Below, piece by piece: positions 1 through 5,934 of a stretch of 45,688 bases of DNA. Numbering within the stretch: position 1 is the first letter of the stretch; each line of letters begins with the position of its first letter. The stretch is from NCBI GenBank assembly GCA_021792935.1, contig JAJYTS010000005.1:1-45688 (forward strand), given 5' to 3'. The position numbers and the translations under genes are program-made. This DNA is from Bacillota bacterium. GTDB taxonomy: Bacteria; Bacillota; Sulfobacillia; Sulfobacillales; Sulfobacillaceae. The notes below the pieces were generated by a model that did no database searches, was not told where the DNA came from, and saw nothing but the letters and a program-made list of their open reading frames with translations.

Positions 1-1
1 T

Positions 2-235
2 TCCGATCTCTGACCATATTGTCCCCAAGCGGTTCGCTTGGCTCATGCATTCGCGCGTGTCAACCCAGCCTATATTACTGCAGATTTAGTCGACGCCGCC
101 AGCTATCCCAATATCTCTAACCAGTATGGGATTACCGGAGTTCCTGCCACCTTCGTTAATGAAAGGCATCAGGTAGTCGGAGCGGTGCCGGAAGGTCGGC
201 TCTGGAAACTAGCTAAGCAAGTTGTCGGGGTGTAA
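2..235 (+). CDS. CPYC-type protein disulfide oxidoreductase, C-terminal part, probable selenoprotein (5' end outside window)
   Basis: The frame that ends at the TAA at 233-235 can be read back to the window edge if the TGA at 11-13 is decoded. It then gives SDL-U-PYCPQAV, which is the CPYCP redox motif of glutaredoxin-like protein disulfide oxidoreductases with the first cysteine as TGA. The downstream part fits the same fold, including the cis-proline motif GVPATF and a terminal helix. The ORF track starts only at residue 38 of this frame and so loses the active site. A perfect 7-bp hairpin follows the TGA (separate entry). The upstream domain lies outside the window. The gene sits 11 nt before a CsoR-like gene and probably shares its transcript. 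A TGA nonsense mutation is the alternative, but two more genes here carry the same substitution. Confidence 0.75.
25..41 (+). promoter_or_regulatory. Candidate bacterial SECIS hairpin of the disulfide oxidoreductase
   Basis: CCAAGCG at 25-31 pairs perfectly with CGCTTGG at 35-41, leaving a GTT loop at 32-34. The loop G lies 19 nt after the last base of the TGA at 11-13. Bacterial SECIS elements are stem-loops inside the coding region just after the UGA, usually with a G among the first loop bases. Function is inferred from position and fold only. Confidence 0.6.
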
Positions 236-246
236 GGAGGCCCGCG

Positions 247-522
247 ATGAGTAACACTCGAACGGTGTACTGGTCAGGCCGGGACCTTGAGCATCGCTTG
301 CGGCGGGTAGAAGGACAGATTCGCGGCATCGAGGCTATGGTGGCGCGTACGGAAACCTGCAAGGACATTTTGACTCAACTAGCCGCCATTCAAGGAGCTC
401 TGGCAAAAATCGTTAAGCTGGTCGAGGCTTGCCAGGTGGCGGAGGAACTGGTCGGAGAGAGAGAGGTCAGTGGCGCGGAGCTTGACCGGGTTCACAACGC
501 CATCCGCCGCGCGATTCGTTAG
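247..522 (+). CDS. CsoR/FrmR/CstR-family transcriptional repressor with altered sensor residues
   Basis: This 91-aa all-helical protein has the family core RRVEGQIRGIE followed by CKDILTQLAA. The family represses its operon and senses Cu(I), other metals, formaldehyde or persulfide through a Cys-His-Cys or Cys-Cys set. Here the first cysteine is C38. The usual histidine (25 residues later) is Q63 and the usual second cysteine (29 residues later) is E67. A cysteine is instead at C62, one residue before the histidine position. Loss of the histidine argues against a classic copper sensor and is closer in spirit to persulfide sensing. AAGGAGG precedes the ATG. The gene lies between two thiol-redox selenoprotein candidates, so sulfur or thiol stress sensing is my inference. 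Confidence 0.85.
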   Translation: MSNTRTVYWSGRDLEHRLRRVEGQIRGIEAMVARTETCKDILTQLAAIQGALAKIVKLVEACQVAEELVGEREVSGAELDRVHNAIRRAIR

Positions 523-544
523 GGATGAGAAGGAGGTAGACGCG

Positions 545-781
545 ATGGTCACTATTTATACCACCCAGACTTGACCGCATTGCCGGACCGCGAAGCGCTA
601 CATGAAGGAACGGGGCATTCCCTTTCATGAGGTGGATGTTGCCAAGTCGGAATCCAATCTCAATGCGCTGAAGCGGAAATCCGGACAAACCGGCGTGCCG
701 GTGATTGATGTGAACGGAACCATTGTCGTGGGATTTAACCGCCCTAAGTTAGACCGAGCTTTAGGAATTCGGTCTGTTTGA
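545..781 (+). CDS. Glutaredoxin/NrdH-like protein with UPHC active site, probable selenoprotein
   Basis: The ORF track has no entry for this gene because codon 10 (572-574) is TGA. Reading through gives a complete 78-aa glutaredoxin: MVTIYTTQT-U-PHCRTAKRYM, then TGVPVIDVNG with the cis-proline and GFNRPKL at the C-terminus. TGA replaces the first cysteine of the CPHC motif and the second cysteine is kept. GGAGGT lies 8 nt before the ATG. The gene follows the CsoR-like gene by 22 nt and precedes a DUF302 gene by 23 nt. Its own stop is also TGA, so decoding must depend on context. A pseudogene is unlikely, since the rest of the frame is intact and the lesion falls exactly on the redox residue. 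Confidence 0.85.
601..629 (+). promoter_or_regulatory. Candidate SECIS hairpin of the glutaredoxin-like gene
   Basis: CATGAA (601-606) pairs with TTCATG (624-629), and inside it GGAA (607-610) pairs with TTCC (618-621), with a 2-nt bulge at 622-623. The loop is CGGGGCA, with G in second position, and begins 37 nt after the TGA. That is at the long end of the spacing described for bacterial SECIS elements. A nearer but much weaker hairpin, CGC-GAA-GCG at 589-597, is an alternative. Confidence 0.4.
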
Positions 782-804
782 GGAAGTCGGAAAGGAGTGA
801 CGGT

Positions 805-1203
805 ATGAGCGAATTGATGTATCAGGTATCCACCCAAAAGTCGGTAGATGAAGCGGTCGATGCCGTGGGGCAATTGCTGAAAAAATATCAGTTCGGTGTC
901 CTTTGGGACCTGGACATTAATGAGAAACTGACTGAAAAAGGATTGGATCCTGAACCCGCGTTTCGTATTCTAGAAGTTTGCAGCGCCCCCCGGGCAAAAA
1001 AAGCGCTCAGCACCAATCAGATAGCAGGCTACTTTTTGCCCTGCAAGGTGCTTGTCTATCAGGATCGACAATCCGGCAAGACCCATATTGGATATGCCAA
1101 ACCGGATGAGCTGATAGAGCTTCTTGGCGATGATCGCTTGAATGAACTGGCCGTGGAGGTCAATCAATTGCTGAAGCAAGCCGTTGATGAAGCGGCTCAA
1201 TAA
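805..1203 (+). CDS. DUF302 domain protein
   Basis: The 132-aa product matches the DUF302 pattern: an N-terminal strand-helix, then FGVLWDLDI, FRILEVCSAPRAKKAL, and a central YFLPCKVLVYQD strand. The ATG at 805 is chosen over the longer track start because AAAGGAG stands 8 nt upstream. DUF302 proteins have no settled biochemical role but occur often in sulfur oxidation and thiol/heavy metal clusters of acidophiles. The cysteine pair C (EVCSA) and C (LPCKV) is conserved in many relatives. It is the last gene of the redox operon and is followed by a terminator-like hairpin. Confidence 0.8.
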   Translation: MSELMYQVSTQKSVDEAVDAVGQLLKKYQFGVLWDLDINEKLTEKGLDPEPAFRILEVCSAPRAKKALSTNQIAGYFLPCKVLVYQDRQSGKTHIGYAKPDELIELLGDDRLNELAVEVNQLLKQAVDEAAQ

Positions 1204-1218
1204 AGTGGCGCGTATTGG

Positions 1219-1256
1219 TCCCAGTTCTCCAAGGGGAGCTGGGGGGCACTCTTTAA
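1219..1256 (+). terminator. Terminator-like hairpin after the DUF302 gene
   Basis: CCCAGTTCTCC (1220-1230) folds onto GGGGAGCTGGG (1233-1243) with two G-U pairs and a tiny loop. The following sequence has only a short T-rich stretch (CTCTTT), so termination may be inefficient. Confidence 0.4.
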
Positions 1257-1560
1257 TGGCGTCACAAAAGCGAGAAGGCCCTTTAAACGGCCCCTAGGGC
1301 CCTAACCATGCCGCAAAAATTGGAAGCATGGCTTGGGTTCCCTGAAAAACTAGGGACGCACGACGTGCATACCCCGGATAGTATTCCGGGTCGATGTGGG
1401 AATGGAGGGACGGCTCCTTTTTCAATGCGGGGCGACAGTCATTGTCGTGTCACGGTGTCAGTGTGATAGGAGTTCCGATGACACGACTATGGGTGTCATC
1501 AAATCGTTGCCGCTCCGCCTTGAAGTAGAGCGGGGCCATCCGCCTCATTGGAGAGGCGCG
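1244..1560. other. Non-coding stretch with inverted repeats
   Basis: No convincing gene was found. The 66-aa ORF in the track has no good ribosome site and no recognisable motif. GTCGTGTCA (1444-1452) is perfectly repeated in inverse as TGACACGAC (1479-1487), and further copies of GTGTCA lie between and after them. A GC-rich near-palindrome (GGCCCCTAGGGCC) lies at about 1289-1301. No function can be assigned. Confidence 0.4.
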
Positions 1561-1589
1561 TTGACATCGCTTCGACAATCTTTTACTCT
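1561..1589 (+). promoter_or_regulatory. Likely promoter for the fluoride channel pair
   Basis: TTGACA at 1561-1566 is a perfect -35 box, followed after 17 bp by TACTCT at 1584-1589, a weak -10 box. It would produce a leader of roughly 115 nt before the first channel gene. Confidence 0.45.
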
Positions 1590-1621
1590 GGATTAAAATT
1601 AAGTCCTACCGCTCCCTTTAC

Positions 1622-1637
1622 GGAGAGACCACTCTCC
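1622..1637 (+). promoter_or_regulatory. Leader hairpin upstream of the fluoride channel genes
   Basis: GGAGAG-ACCA-CTCTCC forms a perfect 6-bp stem. Its left arm can pair instead with the CTCC just upstream (in GCTCCCTTTACGGAG), so two alternative structures are possible. I looked for the crcB fluoride riboswitch consensus here and did not find it. Confidence 0.3.
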
Positions 1638-1710
1638 CAGCTGACTTCCAAGTGCCCTCCTATTAGACGGAACCACAAGAGACGTCAGTTATTTCTTTTA
1701 CAGCCATGAC

Positions 1711-2088
1711 ATGAGGGACGGTGGTAGGTTGAATTACCTTTTGGTATTTTGCGGAGGCAGTCTGGGTGCTGTTGCACGCTACTGGGCAGGATCGACAATA
1801 CAAGGGCGGGGGACTGGCCGTTTTCCTTGGGGGACCCTCGTCGTCAATATTTTAGGGGCCACGATTATAGGGATTATCGTTGGGGATCGGCGGCTCGGTC
1901 TTCATACTCTGCTGTTTGCCGATATTGGTTTTGTTGGCTCCTTTACCACATTTTCCAGCCTTAGTCATGAAACCCTCGTGCTTTTGCAAAAGGGATGGTA
2001 TGGCCGTGCCTTTCTCAATCCTTTGGTCAGTTTGACCGTCGGCTTCTTGGGGTTGTGGTTGGGAATGAGGGTTGGGGTGGCACTATAA
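1711..2088 (+). CDS. crcB: Fluoride channel subunit Fluc/CrcB (first copy)
   Basis: This small four-helix membrane protein exports fluoride as part of an antiparallel dimer. Family signatures are the GGSLGAVARYW start, the VVNILGA motif in the second helix with its asparagine, and GSFTTFSSLSHE with the phenylalanine-box residues. The annotated start at 1711 lacks a ribosome site. TTG at 1729 (protein beginning LNYLLVF) gives a more typical N-terminus and has GAGGG upstream, so it may be the true start. The stop overlaps the ATG of the second copy (TAATG), which indicates translational coupling. Tandem copies usually form a heterodimer. Confidence 0.9.
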   Translation: MRDGGRLNYLLVFCGGSLGAVARYWAGSTIQGRGTGRFPWGTLVVNILGATIIGIIVGDRRLGLHTLLFADIGFVGSFTTFSSLSHETLVLLQKGWYGRAFLNPLVSLTVGFLGLWLGMRVGVAL

Positions 2089-2501
2089 TGTTAGATTTCT
2101 TCTTGGTGGCCTTGGGTGGCGGTTTAGGATCGGTAGCGCGCTTTGGCGCATCGCAGATTTTTGGGGCGTCTCCCGGTGTCTATACCATTTTGGGTATTAA
2201 CCTTTTAGGCAGTTATATTATGGGTGCCGTAATGCCCTGGTCCTCCGCCCAAAAACAACGAGGCCGCTCGTTCCTGGGCGTGGGGGTTTTAGGCGGGTTT
2301 ACCACTTTTTCCACGTTTATCTTGGAAATGTACGGGTTGGCGCATGGCCCCGGCTTTATGCAGGCCTTTATCTATGGCGTAGGGGGATTAGGGTGTGGTT
2401 TAGGTGCGTGTTGGGCCGGGGCATTCTCCTTTAGTCTTCTTAACGCAAGATATGACCGAGCTGAACCGGAGACTGAACTAGAAAATGAGGAAATCTCTTA
2501 A
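2088..2501 (+). CDS. crcB: Fluoride channel subunit Fluc/CrcB (second copy)
   Basis: The 137-aa product has GGGLGSVARFG at its start, GINLLGSY in helix 2 and GGFTTFSTF in helix 3, all CrcB/Fluc hallmarks. The ATG at 2088 shares a base with the stop of the first copy, so the longer track start at 1995 is rejected. The acidic C-terminal tail (ETELENEE) is outside the conserved fold. Together with the first copy it probably forms a heterodimeric fluoride exporter. Confidence 0.9.
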   Translation: MLDFFLVALGGGLGSVARFGASQIFGASPGVYTILGINLLGSYIMGAVMPWSSAQKQRGRSFLGVGVLGGFTTFSTFILEMYGLAHGPGFMQAFIYGVGGLGCGLGACWAGAFSFSLLNARYDRAEPETELENEEIS

Positions 2502-2577
2502 GATAACCAGTTAGCGTAGATAGCCCGCGAACTGATTGGCCTGACCCTATTGGCGCTCGTCAGTGAAAGGGCAGGTG

Positions 2578-3201
2578 TTAAATCAACCCCTGGCGGTAGG
2601 CAATCACAGCGGCTTCAACCCTGTTTTTGGCATGGAGCTGCTCTATCATCCGGGTGATGTGCACCTTTACCGTGTTTTCAGAGAAGTGCAGGGTCGCGCC
2701 AATTTCGCGATTGGTCCATCCTTGGGCGATAAACGACAGTATTTGCGCATCCACAGGCACCAAATGAACGCGACCGGGGCATCCTTCACGAAGCCAGCCA
2801 AGTACCTGCGAGGCCGCTCTTGGATCAAGCACCGCGCCCCCGGCTAGGATGCGGCGGATACTTTGAATCAGATCAGCCGGGCCTATATCCTTTATGATGT
2901 ACCCGCGCGCCCCATTTGCCAGCGCCGCGCCAAGAGGCTCTTCATCCGTGTAGCTGGTGAGAATAATGCACGCGGTGGTTAGTCCATGGGAAGTGATGAG
3001 TTGGCAGAGCGCCGGGCCCTGGATTCCTCCCATGCGCACGTCAATCAAAGCCACGTCTGGTTTAAGCGTCTGTACCAGTTCCCATGCCTCGATGCCATCG
3101 CCCGCTTCTCCAACCACCACGAAATCCGGGTCTTCGCACAGAACTTCGCGCACGCCTCGCCGCGTGAGCTCGTGGTCGTCCGCCAATAACACCCGAATCA
3201 T
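2578..3201 (-). CDS. NarL/LuxR-family response regulator
   Basis: The 207-aa protein has an N-terminal receiver domain (VLLADDHELTRRG, phospho-acceptor aspartate in ALIDVRM, conserved lysine in IIKDIG) and a C-terminal LuxR-type helix-turn-helix (GWTNREIGATLHFSENTVK). Its start overlaps the stop of the kinase gene by 4 nt (ATGA), so the two form a coupled two-component pair. The pair is divergent from the CO dehydrogenase operon, which makes that operon a candidate target, but no binding site was identified. Confidence 0.92.
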   Translation of the reverse strand: MIRVLLADDHELTRRGVREVLCEDPDFVVVGEAGDGIEAWELVQTLKPDVALIDVRMGGIQGPALCQLITSHGLTTACIILTSYTDEEPLGAALANGARGYIIKDIGPADLIQSIRRILAGGAVLDPRAASQVLGWLREGCPGRVHLVPVDAQILSFIAQGWTNREIGATLHFSENTVKVHITRMIEQLHAKNRVEAAVIAYRQGLI

Positions 3202-4337
3202 GGGGCGGACGGGTAGGGAATGCGCGCCCTCACCGTAATTCCCCCTTCGTCATTGGCAAGCACTTGAAGTGAGCCAAAATTTCTCTCGATGAGCGATTTT
3301 AAGAAACGAAGTCCGTATCCTTGTTGACGGGGCATGCCGCGGTTAAATCCGACTCCCGCGTCGTGAACCGCCACGGCGACCGCGTCGGGATCCAATATGA
3401 GAGATACCGTGGCACTTGGGCTGTGGCTATGCTTGCGAATATTATTAAGAGCTTCTTGCACGACCTTGACCAGCGCCGCGTTAATCGCTCCCGTCAACTT
3501 GGTGTCGTCGCCGTGAATGAGTAGCTGGGTGGAGATGCCGCTAGCCTTTTCAAATTCCTCGGCCATATCTTGTAGCGTGGCGGAAATTCGCTGAGGGCGG
3601 GCAGGAGAGTGGGACAGCGAATCGATGGCGGATCGGACATTTTTAAGGCTGGCTGTCGCTAGCTGGTGTATTTGCTGAAGATGTTGGGCTTCTATCTCCG
3701 CCAAGGGCCCCAACCCCTCGTGCAGCCGTTCGATTTCCAGTTTCAGCAGGAATAAATTCTGGGCAACCAACGCATGCAACGTCTGGCTAATGCGTTCGCG
3801 TTCCTCAAATATTATCTGCCGCGCCCGTTGGTCAGGGATTCGCACGGTTTGGACCGCCCAGGCAACCCGGTCGGCCAGTGTTTCCAGCAATCTTTGCTGA
3901 TGAAGGGTGAACGGGTGGGTTCCGGGTCGGTTTATGACCACTATGCGACCGAGAGTGCCTGTTGCCGCAATAAGAGGGGCTGCCGCGACCGGCCACGCCA
4001 CGCCCGGTAATCCATGGGGCGGGTTGAGATGGACCGATTGCCCGGTTGCATGAAGGAGTTGAAAAACGGGATGATTTCGTGGTGCACAAGAGGTGGCCCC
4101 TTGGCCGGACACTTTGACGCGGTTCATCCCGGGGAGGTCAGCCGCTTCATCGCTAAGAATAACGGCGGCGATTTTTCCCTTGAGAAGTCTTCTCGCGGCA
4201 TCCGCCCCGGTTTGCAAGAGCCCACCCAAATCCGCGTTCGCGGCTAGACTCTGATAAATCGTTCGCAGTATTTTCCATTCACGAAAGCCGGGGGCCCGAG
4301 CAATGGAGAGGTGCCGACGCTTAAACCGCGCTTCCAT
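3198..4337 (-). CDS. GAF-domain sensor histidine kinase (HisKA_3 type)
   Basis: The 379-aa protein has a GAF-like sensor region at roughly residues 15-170, then a HisKA_3 phospho-acceptor segment (ERERISQTLHALVAQ) and a HATPase domain with the N-box (NNIRKHSHS), VHDAGVGFN and GYGLRFL. No membrane helix is evident, so it is probably cytosolic. The residue after the acceptor histidine is alanine rather than the common aspartate of this family, which may alter phosphatase or kinase balance. Start: the ATG at 4337 has AGAAGGTGG just upstream, so the track's 39-residue extension is rejected. The GAF domain could sense a gas or redox ligand, which is inference only. Confidence 0.88.
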   Translation of the reverse strand: MEARFKRRHLSIARAPGFREWKILRTIYQSLAANADLGGLLQTGADAARRLLKGKIAAVILSDEAADLPGMNRVKVSGQGATSCAPRNHPVFQLLHATGQSVHLNPPHGLPGVAWPVAAAPLIAATGTLGRIVVINRPGTHPFTLHQQRLLETLADRVAWAVQTVRIPDQRARQIIFEERERISQTLHALVAQNLFLLKLEIERLHEGLGPLAEIEAQHLQQIHQLATASLKNVRSAIDSLSHSPARPQRISATLQDMAEEFEKASGISTQLLIHGDDTKLTGAINAALVKVVQEALNNIRKHSHSPSATVSLILDPDAVAVAVHDAGVGFNRGMPRQQGYGLRFLKSLIERNFGSLQVLANDEGGITVRARIPYPSAP

Positions 4338-4524
4338 AAACCACCTTCTCTGTATTGAGGTTCCACTAACGTTATGATAGCACTTAATATCCATTTTTAG
4401 GAAAAAGTACCGCAAATGATGGAAATGCGTACCCGGTTTGGTATCGCCGACCACTGTGGGATTGGAGCATGGTGAAACGGGGGAATTGGTAAGTGCCAGG
4501 AAAAATTATCTGGGAGGCGAGACT

Positions 4525-5412
4525 GTGTTTCCAGAGGCATTCGCGTATTATGCGGCCCACACTTTGGATGAAGCCCTAGACTACGTTGATCAGTATGGAT
4601 ATGACGCAAAGATTTTGGCCGGTGGGCAAAGTTTGCTCCCGTTAATGAAACTAAGGCTGGCCGCTCCGGCGGTGCTCATCGATATTAATGCCGTTGCCGA
4701 ATTAACCGGCGTGACGGAGACCGACGGGCAATTGCATTTGGGTGCCTTAACTCGCCATTCCACGATGGAATTTGGCTGTTGGCCTCAACACCCCTTAGTT
4801 GCCGAGGCAGCCCAGCAGATTGCCGACCCTATTGTGCGCAATCGCGGGACCGTGGCGGGTTCCCTTGCCCATGCGGACCCGGCGGCGGATTGGGGGGCGG
4901 TGTTGTTGGCCTTGAACGCCCGTGTGGAGGTGCGGGACAAGCACCAAAGTCGCGCGATGCCCATGCGGGAGTTCTTCATTGATACTTTTACCACCGCATT
5001 GCAGCCCACGGAAATCATCACCCGGGTGGAAATTCCCGCTCCGCCCGCTTTTGGTTATGTGGGCGGCCACTATTACAAGTTGGAGCGCAAAGTGGGTGAT
5101 TTTGCCGTGGTGGGGGTGGCGGTAACGGCCACGCTAGATCAGGGCGGGCGAGTGCTAAGTGCTGGAATTGGTCTATCAGCGGTGGGGACGACCTCTCTTA
5201 AGGCGACGGGCGCCGAGGAAATATTAGTGGGGCAGCGGCTTACACCTGAACTAATTAGTGAGGCGGCCCAGGTGGCGGCGTCGGAGTCAAGCCCCTTTGG
5301 GGACCGCCGCGGGAGTGAGGAGTACAAGCGGGCTATGGTTCAGGTGTTTGTGGAGCGTGGGCTTTTAGCCATCGCCGAGGGCGGGTCGCGCGTCACCGTC
5401 CATTCTGCTTAG
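4525..5412 (+). CDS. coxM: CO dehydrogenase medium (FAD) subunit
   Basis: CoxM is the flavoprotein of aerobic Mo-Cu CO dehydrogenase and passes electrons to the respiratory chain. The 295-aa product has the FAD-binding motif AGGQSLLP near residue 32 and TVAGSLAHADPAADW near residue 109, with the usual CO_deh_flav_C end. GTG at 4525 is chosen because GGGAGG lies just upstream and the resulting length fits the family. The 29-residue extension in the track would be atypical. It is first in the order M-S-L, which is typical of form I enzymes. Confidence 0.93.
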   Translation: MFPEAFAYYAAHTLDEALDYVDQYGYDAKILAGGQSLLPLMKLRLAAPAVLIDINAVAELTGVTETDGQLHLGALTRHSTMEFGCWPQHPLVAEAAQQIADPIVRNRGTVAGSLAHADPAADWGAVLLALNARVEVRDKHQSRAMPMREFFIDTFTTALQPTEIITRVEIPAPPAFGYVGGHYYKLERKVGDFAVVGVAVTATLDQGGRVLSAGIGLSAVGTTSLKATGAEEILVGQRLTPELISEAAQVAASESSPFGDRRGSEEYKRAMVQVFVERGLLAIAEGGSRVTVHSA

Positions 5413-5430
5413 GGGTTGAAGGGAGGGGCT

Positions 5431-5931
5431 ATGGAAAAGGTGGAATCGCGGGCGGAAGTGCCCGTAACGTTGACAATTAACGGGGAGACGCGGACAGCCT
5501 TGGCGGAATCCCGTACATTGCTGGCATATTTTATTCGTGAGAATCTGGAACTTACCGGGACCCACGTGGGTTGTGACACCACCAGTTGCGGCGCTTGCAC
5601 AGTGTTGGTGGATGGGGTGCCGGTGAAGTCCTGCACAATGTTGGCGGTGCAGGCCGACGGGCATGTGGTAGAGACGGTAGAAGGGCTGGACAAGGATGGG
5701 GTGCTGCATCCCCTGCAGCAGGCCTTTTGGGATAATCATGGACTGCAATGCGGATTTTGCACTCCTGGCATGTTAATGACTTCACTCGCCTTATTGCGGA
5801 AAAACCCCAATGTAACGGAAGACGTGGTGCGTCATGCCATTTCCGGAAATCTCTGCCGCTGCACCGGCTATGTCAATATTGTGAAGTCGGTTATTGAAGC
5901 TGGCCAAAAAATGGCGCTGGAGGAGGTGTAG
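5431..5931 (+). CDS. coxS: CO dehydrogenase small (2x[2Fe-2S]) subunit
   Basis: The 166-aa product has a plant-type ferredoxin cluster motif (CDTTSCGACTVLVDG) in the N-terminal half and the second cluster motif (CGFCTPGML and CRCTGY) in the helical C-terminal half. CoxS carries electrons from the molybdenum site in CoxL to FAD in CoxM. ATG at 5431 is preferred since AAGGGAGG stands just before it. It is separated by 18 nt from coxM and 3 nt from coxL. Confidence 0.95.
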   Translation: MEKVESRAEVPVTLTINGETRTALAESRTLLAYFIRENLELTGTHVGCDTTSCGACTVLVDGVPVKSCTMLAVQADGHVVETVEGLDKDGVLHPLQQAFWDNHGLQCGFCTPGMLMTSLALLRKNPNVTEDVVRHAISGNLCRCTGYVNIVKSVIEAGQKMALEEV

Positions 5932-5934
5932 AGG

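Noticed and set aside
1300-1480. Possible tRNA-Sec gene near the redox operon
   Set aside because: No acceptor stem, TpsiC loop (GGTTCRA) or CCA-like end could be matched.
1590-1710. Possible fluoride (crcB) riboswitch, from AGCTGAC and CTCCTAT fragments
   Set aside because: The conserved CTGATG core and the GATGG-type first stem are absent, and the GGAGAG/CTCTCC loop is too small for the known fold.
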